DNA of 64,000 nt, taken from Glandiceps talaboti (lineage: Eukaryota; Hemichordata; Enteropneusta; Spengelidae). Positions 1 through 13,109 of this stretch are shown in pieces; positions within the stretch are counted from its first letter, which is position 1, and each line of letters starts with the position of its first letter. The stretch spans positions 11,562,391 to 11,626,390 of the forward strand of contig NC_135564.1 of assembly GCF_964340395.1 (NCBI RefSeq), written 5' to 3'. Under the pieces are notes generated by a model. The model was given only the letters and a program-made list of their open reading frames with translations, was not told the DNA's origin and ran no database searches. The position numbers were made by a program, and so were the translations under genes.

Positions 1-202
1 TTGCTGAAACATCAAATTTTCCTACAAATGACACTGCAATCACGCGCTTTCGTGTAATATAAACTTTCGCGCCCTAATGTGCATATCATGTGCATGCAGG
101 TATGCAATAATATTTTCGGTATTGTACTGCAGTACAATTACCAGTAGTGTGCGCGTTAACCGATACAGTGATCTCTGGTAAATTATGTAACAATGTCCTT
201 AC

Positions 203-1438
203 CTTCATGATCGATATCATTCAAACCAATCCAGAAATCTTCGTACCTGTCAAGTTGAACGGACTTTCATTTCATTTAATGATACATGTATCAATTCCAG
301 ATCAATAAGGAGATTTCATAAATTGAGATGACCCACCCACCCCTACATGTACACGTACACAAAGTTAAACACAGACACAAATATACGTACGTACGTACAT
401 ACATACATACATACATACATACATACATACATACATACATACATACATACATACATACATACATACATACATACATACATACATACATACATACATACAT
501 ACATACATACATACATACATACATACATACGATTTTGATATTATCTGATAACCTGCCTGTCCATTCCTTTTAAGATCATCTCTTCTTCGTCACGGCTTTG
601 GAAACTCGCTAGACTACCACCGATGGATTGACAATATGATGATGAATCCTGCCAGTTCTTCCTATGTTTTCGTTGCACTCGATGAAGCTATGAAAACACA
701 GAATATGGTTTACAGATTTGTAAATGTTAAACACAATTATGCACATCATCACAAGATATATTGTAAGTTTACCATTGTACTAATGCACCTTTATTGTTGT
801 ATTCCGTTCTGTATGAACTATATTTTTAATTTAAATTTCTGGGATGAATAAAGTGATTCTAATAATTAATATGATGTAACAAATAATTTATTTTACAATT
901 CAGTCTGGGAAACGTTCGAGATACCGGTTATTACAACCATACTATAGACTATTAACCACACTATAGACTCTGAGTTAAAATAGACGCCAAGATATTTATT
1001 ACATTGTTTGGTGGGCTGAGTCAATATCGTGCAACTTTGTGTTGTTTGTTTTCTTCTCTACTAAATAGGCTATGCTGTGTTCGACCGTCATGTGCTAGGG
1101 GGTCCGTCATGTGCTAGGGGGTCTTTTAAAACCTTGACGTTAACATTAATAATCAAAAGTCAATTATCAAATCCGAAGAATTATCAATTATGACATTTTC
1201 GTTGTTATACTCTACTTATATTTGACCCTGAGTTTTACGTTCTGAGTAAACATTTCACATACAAAATTTGATTACATCCGTTTAGTAACACAGAAGTAAT
1301 GTATTTGAACGTGTGTACCTTAAAGCACTTATCTCCATAAGGAATCCACCCAGTGGGGCATTCATCTGTACTGTTGTCTGTCGTTTGATATTCATCCTCA
1401 TCTCCAGACCCGGCAGGTACGGTAAACCCATATGTCAT
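203..1438 (-). CDS. C-type lectin-domain gene, three exons, partial at left edge
   Basis: Three minus-strand exons fit together as the first two thirds of a C-type lectin (carbohydrate-recognition) domain. Exon a (1438-1319) ends with CPTGWIPYGDKCFK and a GTACAC donor. Exon b (about 657-553; 648 is an alternative start) encodes NWQDSSSYCQSIGGSLASF and ends at a GT donor. Exon c (263-203) encodes RYEDFWIGLNDIDHE and ends at GTAAGG. Phases agree: 0-0, 0-0, then phase 1. The order CPxGW, the W/YC helix, GGxLASF and FWIGLND is the family's canonical order, so the identification is firm. The remaining part of the domain, with the Ca/sugar-binding loop, lies off the left edge, so binding residues cannot be judged. 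A signal-peptide exon should lie above 1438 but I could not place it. Such proteins are normally secreted or cell-surface lectins. A (TACA)n microsatellite sits in the intron between exons b and c. Confidence 0.82.
385..530. repeat. (TACA)n microsatellite
   Basis: About 35 copies of a perfect tetranucleotide, in the intron between the second and third lectin exons. The open frames across it (Tyr-Ile-His-Thr or Met-Tyr-Val-Cys repeats) are artefacts. Confidence 0.98.
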
Positions 1439-2488
1439 CTGCAAAACTTCAAACAGAAATTCAAAGTTAATTCTCAAAGGGAACTGTGAGTATTTTGTCG
1501 TATCTATCCCAGGTTGTGATGCCATAACAATGTGATACAACATAGAGGAAGTCAGTACGTGTTTATAACTCTATGATACATTGCAAACAGATAAAACAAA
1601 TGCCCATTGTGTAAAAACTATTGCACATACATGGAGTAATTTGTATATTGATCTATATACAACTAGTCACTTGTATTCACAAGTAAACACAGTTAATTAG
1701 ATTGTGTATGCAAGGCAATTTTCCAATATGTAAGCCTTGTCCTCATCTGAATCAGTTCGATTTCGAATTGAACTGATCCAAGTTATTTTCATCCACATCC
1801 AAGCCACTTTCTGTTCACTCTAAATTGAAAGATGGACTCGATTTGAATTACATTATCGAATCTGTAATAATTTGTCAAGCATAGGACAAAAGAGTTTGTG
1901 AATTAATCCTTGCGAAGTGACATAAAGTATTTCCTTGAAATAGAGAAGGGGTAGACAAGCACGAATGGAATGTTATGCGTATGTGTGCGAGTGATTCCTC
2001 CATCTAAATGATTACAACCGTTTGACTACATTTGTAATCAAGGGCACAGCGATTCGACAGAGATGTCATATACTGACTTCTACTGTAATATTGATAAGAG
2101 CAAGCTATGGAGAATGGTTGAAAAATACAAAGAGCCACTTGGTGTTACCAAACATTTATATTATAGGTTCTTGATACAACAACGCATGTGCAAACGCATG
2201 CAAAACAATGGAGTCACCCATACGTTGATTGGGATCAAACTGATATACACAAGTATGCACCTAATCACCACAAGGCCTAACTGATCGTGATCAGACTCGA
2301 ATACGATTTTGTAATGTGGGCTAGGTTATTCATAGAATGTGTAGACAATATATTTTATCACTTGCTGTACATACAAAACTTTTGCCACATTTGGAGTTTT
2401 AGCTTGCGTTCCAAACATAGAATTGGAATTGAAAATATAGTAAAGATGTTTAATTAATTAAAAATAGCACCAGGTGGCATTAAAACAA
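1439..2488. other. no gene recognised
   Basis: AT-rich sequence upstream of the lectin exons, probably intron or 5' flank of that gene. I see no convincing signal-peptide exon, RNA gene or repeat here. Confidence 0.5.
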
Positions 2489-3430
2489 CTGTATCTGGCT
2501 GTTGCTATGGACATGGTCTTGTTGCTAGGAATATATGCATACGTTTTTGGAATCTTTATTAACATGCCTACCCTTCCCACTTTTCATCTTTGCAATATAA
2601 TCCATCATTCAACTCTTGCTAGGTGCGTGGTCTGTTGCTAGGCATAGTTGCATACATTTATTGAATATTTAGTCACTTACCTACCCATCCCTGTTATTAA
2701 CTTTGTAATATGCATCGTAATTTCACTGTTGCTAAGGGCATGGTCATGGTTGCTAGGGCCAATTGTGTCAAAATGTTTTCAACAATAACTGCAGAACAAT
2801 ATCTCAAGAAACATCCCACCAAGTTTCAACCCATTAGCCATGCAGTTTCAAATTTCTGACCGAATTTCAGATTTTTAGATCTAATTTGCATATCGCTGAT
2901 GGGATCATCACGTTATGAATACATCTTCATCTACACATTCGCAGATGCATCCCCATTAAATTTCGGCCCGATCTGCTTAGTAAATTTTCAACAAAAAAAG
3001 ACACATTTTAGACCCTATTTGCAGATCACTAATGGGATCATCATGTCATGAACATTTCTTAATCTAAACACACCTAACACGCTCCAACCAAACTTCTGCC
3101 TAATCTGCTCAGTAGTTTTGGTATTATAGATTTTTCACCAAAAAGACACATTTTAGCCCTAATTTGCATATCATTGATGGAATCACCTTGTCATCAACAA
3201 TTTTTCATCTAAACTCCACAAAGAACGTTCCATCATATTTCACCCAATCTGCTCAATAATTTTGGAATTATAGATTTTTTTTGACAAAAATACACATAAT
3301 AGATCTAATTTGCATATAATTGATGGGATCATGAATGTCATGAACAATTCTTACTCTAAACACCCCTAAAATTGCTCCCACCAATTTTCAATCCAATCTG
3401 CTCAATAGTTTAATTTGGAATTATAGATTT
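2489..3430. repeat. degenerate interspersed repeat with GTTGCTAGG-type tandem units
   Basis: Units containing variants of TGTTGCTAGG and GGGCATGGTC recur at roughly 110-130 bp (near 2490, 2630 and 2730). Related units with 'CTAATTTGCATATCATTGATGGGATCA' character then follow to 3430, spaced about 150 bp apart. The same family occurs in the opposite orientation at 25440-26350, where the complementary motif CACGCCCATAGCAAC recurs. Non-coding; it may be the body of a non-autonomous transposon. Confidence 0.7.
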
Positions 3431-3757
3431 TTACCAAAAAGACGGTTTGGAAAAAAAGAATGTCATTGGATCCAATTTAATCATAGTAAGTTTAGTTATA
3501 TTACTCCGTGGTACATGTAGGATTTTGTCATTTGATCGGAGAACTCTGGATGACACTTTCAGGTTGATTAGATCAGATATATAAACAGGAGCAGTGTTGT
3601 TGAGAGCTTTGTACGTGAGTAGCAGGATTCTGTAGTGTACTGATAGCCAAGGTAATTCCATAAATATAGGGGTTATGTGGTCATATTTCCGTGTACGAGA
3701 CACAATTCTGGCTGCTGAGTTCAGGGCATGCTGAAGTGGTAGAATGGATGATGGTGG
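3431..3757 (-). pseudogene. non-LTR retrotransposon reverse-transcriptase C-terminal fragment
   Basis: The minus-strand frame from 3757 down to 3431 has the typical end of a CR1/L2/Jockey-type LINE open reading frame: LQHALNSAARIV, then RKYDHITPI, ELPWLSVHYRI, LLLTYKALNNTAPVYISDLI and a run matching LRSNDKILHVPR. This is the region after the RT catalytic core. Both ends are missing and nothing upstream continues it, so it is a dead fragment. It abuts the degenerate repeat at 2489-3430. Identification as a LINE is confident; the clade is not. Confidence 0.75.
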
Positions 3758-4887
3758 TCAATTTATCATTGTATTATTGTTCGCCTTACTATTATTTGAT
3801 GAATTTCCAAAATTAAATGTGCAATGAAACTATTCGGTTGGGAAAAAGAGAATGTAAAATTTAGTCATAGTAAGTTTAGTTATAGACAGGAACGGTTGGG
3901 TGATGATAATCTACAAATCGTTTCAACTTACCGTTCATTGGCTCTGTATGAATGAAAACGGTTTCATGTAACATTTTGTCTAAATGAAAGGAACTAACAT
4001 GCCGCCTTGCAGAAACTAAAAGCAGACATCAAAACATCGGAGTTGCGTGCGTTTGTGTCTAGTTGCAGTAAGCTTGATTTATTTCATTTACACTAAATGT
4101 AGCGAGACATTGTGATAATGCTATCTTAGTCTAGAATATGCAGTTTCTGAATGGTTTCTGAGTGGCTGTACATGTATCAAATAAATCCGGTGCTCATATG
4201 ACCAATCATATCCAAGCGGTCGTTTGCATTGGCGTCACAGGGGAATCTTTAGACACATCGCTAGCATCGGACATAATTATCTTTACCATCATTCAACTTA
4301 CTCCTTTTCGCAGCTGGGTTGATTTTCATTTTGAACGATTCAATGCAATTAATTATTAAATGCAGTGTAACTATTGATCACATTACAGCATTTAATATAA
4401 TGTAACATAAAAATATTTGTAACTATATATCATATACGCCAACCAATAGTGACGGAAGGATAACTTTAAGTCATAAGCTTATGATATTTGACGACGAATT
4501 TCCCATTTTCTTTCGTAGCAATCAAGACAATTTGATACCTCCACCCCTCCTCCTTCCACAACCAACAGTGGCGGAAGCTTCGAAGGACACCTAGTTAGAT
4601 ATACCGTTCATATGTCAACTAGGTCAATTTTGAAAAAGTCAATTTTGAATTTTTCTTAGTAATCAGACGATTTGACACCCCCTTCCCGTCCGGTCCGTGT
4701 GGGTTGCAGAACAACGGATGCTGTTTTCCAAAAATATTACTCAGCTTTTCCTGGCGATAAGTGTGTTAACATGGCTTCCATTCATAGTATAGTATATTAG
4801 CATCCGGAGTGAATCCAGCTTGTAAGTTTTATGTACGTTCAGGGATTTCTTTTCGATGTCATTCTAAACTTTACAAGTGCCCATATC

Positions 4888-4901
4888 GTTACCTAGGTAA
4901 C
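4888..4901. promoter_or_regulatory. RFX X-box, perfect palindrome
   Basis: GTTACC-TA-GGTAAC fits the X-box consensus GTNRCC N(0-3) RGYAAC at every position. RFX factors binding such sites drive ciliary genes in animals. It lies 190 bp from a second perfect site at 5092. Being palindromic, it gives no orientation. Confidence 0.5.
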
Positions 4902-5091
4902 GGCTTGTATCTACGTCATTACCCTGTATTTCCTTTTACTGTACACTCAGTGTATATTTGTATGTCTGACACACACATTCACTGTACCATACACACGACG
5001 TAAGCTTTACCCTAATCGAGTTGAGTCTGCATTATAATTGTGTAGTATAGATGTTATTTTCGTCCCACAACTCTGTCCGACACTTTTGATT

Positions 5092-5105
5092 GTTGTCATG
5101 GCAAC
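5092..5105. promoter_or_regulatory. RFX X-box, perfect palindrome
   Basis: GTTGTC-AT-GGCAAC fits the X-box consensus fully and is close to the classic GTTGCCATGGCAAC. It is paired with the site at 4888-4901. No ciliary gene is recognisable beside it; the nearest firm coding sequence is the lectin on the minus strand. Confidence 0.5.
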
Positions 5106-5814
5106 GCTAATATGCATTTCGTGTTTGCGGAAACAGTAAGCAGAATGGAGATTTTGATAACACAATGTACACTTGACAAGAGTTGAAACACTGTAAATAA
5201 ATTATGAATTTTGTTTACAAAGCTATGAATAAGTGTCGACCCTGGTTCTACATAACTCGTAAAAGTGATTATCTGTGTTTAGGCCACCATCAGATTGGAT
5301 TTGTCAAATACACTACATGTCTTAATTAACTTTGAAAGCAAACTATCATTATGTGATAACGAATGTATCTCTTCCCATTGACCCATTTCAACTGTTACCG
5401 AGTGCAAGTGTTCATCAGGTCATATAAAGGTCAACATACGAAAACAGGCTTTAATTACCCCAAAGTTTTTCTATATTTTCTAGTGTTGTTTAAATATATT
5501 ACCTGCATGCCGGAAATGAAAACTTATAGATTTATTGATCTGTGCCTTAAAGTATAAGGTCTTCGGAGAGGTTTGACAAATGTACCAATGTGCCATTTCC
5601 CTATGATCCTGATGTCAACTAAGTGTACAATTCTTGGATGCACACTACAAATTCGTCATTGAACTGTTCATCTAGATAACCTGAGAGCTATGCCACAGAT
5701 CTCACGATTGATTGCGAGTGATGACTGACAGGATTTCGTTAGAAGAACATTATATAATCAAAATCAGGAACCCGAATCAAAATGTCTTCTGCCTCAACAA
5801 ATATCATTACACTC

Positions 5815-6100
5815 CCACATTTTATCGTCTGGCTCAACTTGGTGACAAAGATCTTACCAACAATGCTGTTATATTATCATCTGGCGGAAGAAAAACCTTA
5901 TCAACATTGCTACATTGTATCATCTCACTCGACAAAATTGTACCAAAATTGTTAATTTTATCGTCTGGCTCAAGTAAAATCTTACCAACAGATATTTGTC
6001 GGGCAAGACGATAAAATGTAGCGATTTTTATAGTAAGATTTTTTGTTGAGCTAGTTGATAAAACGTTGCACTGTTGGTAAGATTTTTTTGTGCCACATGA
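5815..6100. repeat. short imperfect tandem and inverted repeat
   Basis: Variants of 'ATCTTACCAACA' and 'TTTTATCGTCTGGCTCAA' recur on the plus strand at about 5820, 5870, 5950 and 5980, and their complements ('GTTGAGC', 'GTTGGTAAGAT') appear at 6040-6090. It resembles a small foldback element. The open frame through it is not credible as a gene. Confidence 0.5.
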
Positions 6101-6959
6101 CGTTTTGTTTCAGGGTACTCTCATCATTTGTATTGCATTATTCTTTGCAGCCCTGAAACAGATATAACACAGAAAAAAAACGTTCAAATCTGAGCCATGT
6201 CCCACTAAGGACGATATTATACATTTGACAGACAGATACCATATTCTGATTCAATCTTAAGGGTTTTCATACCTGTCATTGGTTTAGAGATGTACTGTAA
6301 AATGTTCCTCGACTTACCGACAAAGGTGACTAAAACCAAACCAAAAGTCTTCCACATCTTGTAAGTGTTTACTTCTATAACACTTGCAGGAAAGAAAACC
6401 ATCAGCCTGTATGGGGTTTATGTCAAACACTGACACATACATATACGTTTTATACACTAATTCAAATGCTAAAATTCATTTTTTTATCTTCAAAGCACAC
6501 TGTTTCCTATATCCGGAATCGTGTGTAATTCCTCTGTTATGAAAGGATGTGCGTAGACGTGTGTAGTTTGTCATCCGTAATACAGTGTATATGCATATAT
6601 AAAATGGACTACGTTAGTAAATCTTATTTAAATAGTTATTTTTTATTTTTGGATCTTGATGATAATGGTCGTGAGGTTGTTCCGCTCACGCGCTCAAAGA
6701 TATATAACCGGAACGTGATATTTGCATATATGCGGTCACAGTGAAAACAATGACCGCCTGTGTGGGAGCGAGGTCATTATTCAGTGCGGCATATATGCAA
6801 GTTTGACATTTCGGGTATATACATGTACATTGTAAAAGAGGAACCTCGAGCAGGTCTTATTAAATCCGATTATGATAAACTAAACTTTGAACAATGTAAA
6901 CCCCCCAAAATGTAAACTCAAATGTCTAGTCACAGGTAGGCAAGAAATCAAGACAACAG

Positions 6960-7151
6960 GTGGACCAAGAGATTCACAGAATGGTAACCAAGGACGGGGA
7001 AAAGAAGAAGAGGAAGACGAAAAAGAGATGTAGAGATGAAGTAACCACATACATGAATACGACAACTTGGAGTAGAATGGCAAGAGATAGACGAGAATGG
7101 AAATTGCTGTAGGAGGGCTTCACCCAAAATTGCATGGACGATTTGATTTGA
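6960..7151 (+). pseudogene. non-LTR retrotransposon 3' end with premature stop
   Basis: The plus-strand frame reads a basic stretch (DGEKKKRKTKKRCRDEV) followed by TTTWSRMARDRREWKLL, a stop codon at 7110-7112, then EGFTQNCMDD and a final stop. The pattern 'W.RMARDR.EW' plus '.QNWMDD' is the usual C-terminus of many LINE ORF2 proteins. The internal TAG is one base from CAG, so the copy is an inactivated remnant. A (GATTT)n run follows at once, as expected for a LINE 3' tail. Confidence 0.7.
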
Positions 7152-7171
7152 TTTGATTTGATTTGATTTAT
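7142..7171. repeat. (GATTT)n run, LINE tail
   Basis: Five or so pentanucleotide copies directly after the LINE C-terminal frame; most simply the simple-sequence tail of that element. Confidence 0.7.

Positions 7172-8062
<891 letters not shown>

Positions 8063-8131
<69 letters not shown>
8063..8131. repeat. (TA)n microsatellite, right flank of hairpin element
   Basis: About 34 TA dinucleotides directly after the hairpin. Confidence 0.97.
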
Positions 8132-8137
<6 letters not shown>

Positions 8138-10429
8138 GTATATATAACTGATTTGTGTAAATTGTAAATTATCAAAACAAAAATACTCAAATGTTAATTT
8201 CCTTATTTGTTTATTCTGTCCATTTTCTTTAGTCTAAGAATGTATATATATCCTTCAGGATTTTATATAATGATTATTACTTTTTACAATTTGCCAATTT
8301 ACCACTAGCTTCGTAACGTTTACTTCCTTGAGGGCGACAGTAAATTGGTAAAATATTCCATTCTTATGTTATTCTCCGTCTACCACAAGATTACACATTA
8401 CCACTGGACTGGAAGGACAGAAAATGAAATGGCATAGAGTATATCTTACACTATCTGATAAAATAAGTTCCATTATAATAAGTTGTCGGCGGTCGAATGA
8501 ATAAAGCATCACGCATTTTACTACAAGAAAGACTATTCTAGGGTACTCTGTTTTTTATATCACCGTTTTTGTTGCGAATTACGCATACACATTACAGGTA
8601 CAGATAGCGCGCACGTACGAAATATTATGTTTTATCTCCCAGGGAACAAAAATAAAGATAATGTTGCGTTTGAATCTTCCTTGTTTCATTGGATATCGAA
8701 GTATCTCGTTCAGTTTGACATTACCGAACAAAACAGATTTTTCCCCTGGATGGGACTCTGGTTTCTTCCTGCAATAAGATTGAGCCCGTGATATGAGGAA
8801 TGGTCCTCACTGAACGTGTTGGGAAACAAACGTTTATTATAATTATGCAGAAAAAAAGTAACGGTATACACATACGTCTACCAGTCAACCAGAGTGGGAA
8901 TGTTTAGGTACAAGGTTCAACTATATAAAAACACCTGTCACTGGGACCTGTTCCTTTTCTTTTTGCACCTTGTTTTATTATCAGTATATGTACAGTACAT
9001 TTTACTACTACCTCATTGTAACTTCTTCCGAAATATTATATGTATACAGAACTAGCATGCATCATTGTTCAAATATAAGATTTCAACTAATCGCCCCACC
9101 ACCCCCTTCTTTACCCCGTACTTGACATTGTGTACGTCGGGTTTAGGGAACTCTAGCTTTATCCTTTTACTTCAAGAAAGTTTATTCCACTTTAATTCAG
9201 ATGAAGTGCTGTTTGTTTGATGAGAAACCCAGTCATACGTCACAACACGATCACTGCGTATGTAGCATCCATCTCAAATTCCGAAGACCACGCAGAATTC
9301 GATACGTTTGCATGACCCGAAAGTTCACTTGGAGAGAAAGGTCTGTCGCAAATCGAGTACATTTCCGTTCAGAAAATTATGCTTTAGTGTTCATTGGTAC
9401 TGGGTACATGCTTCAGTGTGGGATCCTGTTGCGAGTGGAGAGAGTGGAAAGATACAAAATAAAGAAGGGAAAAAAACTTTTGATTTGGCTGTAAATCATG
9501 TCATATACAAGCCAGCCTACACATAACCACAGACAATGTATTTCATCCTACGGAATGATTTTGTGGTTTTATTCACATTGCGTGTACGTTAGTATGAGGG
9601 CCTATTTTGTTATAAGGTAACGTTCGTACCATGCACAAATGTGTTCGAGTTAGATGTAACATAACACGTAATAGTATCATACACGTCAGGAAGTAAGATT
9701 ATTTCCTGTTTAGATAATAGATACTATATCTTGATACTTAGCACCATCCGTTCGCGATGTTGGTAACGATAACAATAATGAAGTGTGTCGTTCTAATAAC
9801 GTTCAGTGGTGTCATGATGATTTGAATGGTTTCAGTAATCGGTTTAGGATCTGTAGGTTGCAAGTTTGAGTCCGTCGCTGCCCTTTGTTTGTGGAATACT
9901 AAAGTTCTTGAACAAGATTTGAACCACTGCTGTGCGCCTGTCAACCTAGTTGTTTGGGGCCTGATAGGATAGAGATTCCAATGTGAATGATTTAATCCTA
10001 ATATAACTGAGGCTACAATGCATTGAGGTACTTTTGTGCCGCTATAGGTCTGTGCTAGGGGTAGTATTTGTTAAAACACTTTAAGCACATGTGTGAGAAA
10101 GCACTATGAAATAAAAACTAATATTTATCCAACATTTTCAATATAGAATATCACGTAATATTGTCACAGTTTCAACTCGAACTGCTTTTATTAATAATTA
10201 ATAAACTAATTTAAAATACAGCAGTTTGTGCAGCATGGCTGCTTGTAATGTATAGATGACTAAATCTAAGAAATTAGAGTACACACGTTAAAATTACAGA
10301 TGGTTAGATGTGACAATAAACTACTCATTAATTTCGACATAAAAGACTCGTTGTTTCGGGTTGAAGCGTACGCGGAATATGAACTGCCCATAAATCCCAC
10401 ACACACAAGTCGTAGATAATGATTGTTGA
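8132..10429. other. no gene recognised
   Basis: No exon I can defend. The part from 9180 to 9440 is somewhat richer in GC and has open frames of about 70-95 codons in two overlapping frames, but none shows a known domain, splice pattern or signal peptide. Confidence 0.45.
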
Positions 10430-10880
10430 CAGAGATGGAATATTGCATTGCATAATTAATTATTCTTGGCAATTAAGCTATATCTTACGACTGCATACTT
10501 CAATTTCAATAGAATCCAGTACATACATTAACCATAACAAATTGTATATGTCCTATAAAGTTAGTTGATGTACCTTACATTGTTAATGAATAATTTACAT
10601 AATTAATTATTTTCGGTACTTAGGCTATCTCTTAAGACTGCATGCTTCAAATTCAATATAATTTACTTTATACATTAAACATAACAAACTTTATACGCCC
10701 TATAAAGTTGTTGATGTACCTTACAGTGTTAATAACTAATTTGCATGATTAATGATTTTCGGTAATTAAGATATATCATAAGAATGCATACTTGCATTTC
10801 AATATCATTTAGTAAATACGTTAACCATAACAAAGCGGATATGTCCTATAAGTTTTGTTGATATAGCTTACAGTTTTCTT
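10430..10880. repeat. tandem array of about 146-bp units (three copies)
   Basis: The landmark 'CTTAAGACTGCATGCTTCAA' and its variants recurs near 10477, 10624 and 10770, a spacing of 146-147 bp, each followed by 'TACATTAACCATAACAAA' and 'CCTATAAAGTT'. Two more units of the same family lie at 24140-24400. Non-coding. Confidence 0.8.
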
Positions 10881-12222
10881 TTTTCAAGGTATTTATCGGC
10901 AAGACATATTGGGTAAAATCCTGAATACAACACATGAATATATATGTATATAGCCAGCTAGCTACCATAACGTTTTTAGCCATCGAAATAAAAACAAATT
11001 ATTTTGGTTCCGTACCCTAAATTCAGCTCCCACAGCAATCACGATTCAACGTATTACGATACTACTTTTGGATAGACTAGGCTTGTAGTGTGTTTTTTGA
11101 GGGCCTGGTCGAAAAACGAATACCCGAGTTAGTGCAGCATTGACTGCATATGTTGACATCGACATGTTTAGAGGTTGTAATTGCAAAAATATGGAATGCG
11201 AAGGTAATCGGCGCCTTCAGATCGAAAAAGCTTCAAGTGTGTTTACTTTACTATAGCATGTGTATGCTGTATACACAAAAGAAAAAAACCGTTCAACGTA
11301 TCAAAGGTCATCGAGGTGTGTGAAAGGACGGGGTCAATAAAGTCAAGTCGTTTTTGCTGATCATAGTGTCCATCGTCGTTCCCAAGCTGTCCGATCTGCG
11401 TAAGTATAACACGTCTCAATCCATATGTTCTGATTTCTATGTCGTCAAATTTAAGTAAAACTTTTTCATGGCAAGAAATATCGTCATTGCACGCAGTCTA
11501 CTTTTAGGTCCACCATGCCAAGAGCATTGACATAAATTGTTGCATATAACGATTGTTTAGCACGCCACCAACACAGCGTCTGTGACCCAGAACATACAAT
11601 AGTGTTTCATTGACTGATTTCCTAACCTTCTATATACTGTGGTAATTATCTGGTACGGTCTCAACCAGAATTATTTCTCAAAACCATGCATTCATACCTG
11701 ATCCCACGTCTTTGTCATTTTGACCAGTTAGTAGAAAAACTCGTTCAACTTGCCTTTCACTCACTCTCTAAGTCCGACTTATATAAGTAAAAGACACAAA
11801 TAAGGCCAGTACATGTTGTTGAATAACCTCCCTTGACCCTGTGAAATCACGTGAAAGGAAAAGACGTAGTAATGTGTAAGCTTACAGTAAAGCCGAAAAG
11901 TTTCATAGCATAAAGTGGTGACTCATGTATAAATAGCAACGTACTACGTATGTATTACGTGTGTGTATTACGTATGCTATGTGTGTATTACGTATGCTGT
12001 GAAAAATGCCCACCCCAACCCCTTGTCATTTTTGGAGGTCGTTATAAAAGCAAAGTGTATGAAGTTGAATGATGACCTTACCACTATTAACAAGTAGCGA
12101 CTTGAATGTGAATATCCGAACCGTTCTTTTGCTTAGTGTTAGTTTTACCCGCCTAGACACAGAGGCCAATCCGTGTACAGGGAAAATGAAGTTGCCTTGG
12201 CATTTCCCTTACACACACTCAG
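10881..12222. other. no gene recognised
   Basis: AT-rich sequence with short GTATTACGTATG repeats near 11940-12000. No supported gene. Confidence 0.45.
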
Positions 12223-12289
12223 ACAACTTTAACTGCAAATTTAAGTTTTGTAGAGGTGCCGCAAACAACTGGGATGTAGATGTTGACAG
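12223..12289 (+). CDS. possible orphan exon, weakly MAM-like
   Basis: A 67-bp stretch bounded by a CTCAG acceptor and an AG|GTAATA donor encodes DNFNCKFKFCRGAANNWDVD followed by VDR. The spacing of C, F, C and the D/W-rich end faintly recalls the start of a MAM domain. There are no neighbouring exons to confirm it, so it may be chance. Confidence 0.18.
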
Positions 12290-12450
12290 GTAATAATGTT
12301 AATTATAAAAATTGAAGCCATTAAAATCATCAACTTCAATCTATGTGTAAATCTGTTTCTATTGAGCTGTACGATGCTTGTCACCTGCTGTGTGTGTGGT
12401 GTCTAGATGTTATTGCTAATGTGCGTAGAGAGTTTATATATATGTTTATG

Positions 12451-12454
<4 letters not shown>

Positions 12455-12532
<78 letters not shown>
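12455..12532. repeat. (TA)n microsatellite
   Basis: About 39 TA dinucleotides, without the hairpin element seen at the two other TA loci. Confidence 0.97.
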
Positions 12533-12534
<2 letters not shown>

Positions 12535-12996
12535 TGAAACGCCATACAGACGGGTTTTTTTACTACTAAAAAATTTGTACTCTTTTTGATCACTTTGATG
12601 CATAAAGAAAGTCTATTTTGATAAAATTGGCATTATCTCTGCCATATACTACAGGACCGAATATCTGCCAATCTTTAGTAAATAACACACGGGTATTTCT
12701 GCACGTTCACGTTCCAACCCAAACTCAGTCCCTTAAACAATCAGCAATCAGCTTCCGTATCTGTACACTGTGCTGAATTGATGTATAATTACATCGTCTA
12801 TCTCACCTTTTAAACATAATGATGTTAGCACTGAAAATTTAATTATTAACCTTTGTATTTCATCGCCACATTTCGAGATAGGATGGTCTATTCAAGTATG
12901 ACGTAACACATTTTAGTTGTCTACGTCATATATATGAGATATATGTTTCGATTTATTTTGCGATATCATGATTGATAATGTTTGATCGTTGTTGTA

Positions 12997-12997
12997 G

Positions 12998-13053
<56 letters not shown>
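12997..13053. repeat. (GTT)n microsatellite in DLH gene A 5' region
   Basis: About 19 GTT copies ending some 55 bp before the start codon of DLH gene A. A similar GTT run precedes gene B (29728-29767), so it may be part of the shared ancestral upstream sequence. Confidence 0.95.
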
Positions 13054-13054
<1 letters not shown>

Positions 13055-13109
13055 TGTATACATTTTTTCAGTACCCCTCTCTTTCATTAAAGTACAATTC
13101 GTGTCAAAG

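Larger units (their letters stand above)
3758..5814. other. no gene recognised; contains two X-boxes
   Basis: Mostly AT-rich sequence with no coding exon I can support. It carries two perfect RFX X-box palindromes (listed separately), which would suit a promoter of a ciliary gene, but no matching first exon was found. Confidence 0.4.

Noticed and set aside
343-528. Tetrapeptide-repeat open frames across the (TACA)n tract
   Set aside because: Microsatellite read-through on both strands; the same holds for the frames at 7.7-8.2, 12.4, 24.4, 35.2, 38.6, 39.7, 45.1 and 49.5 kb.
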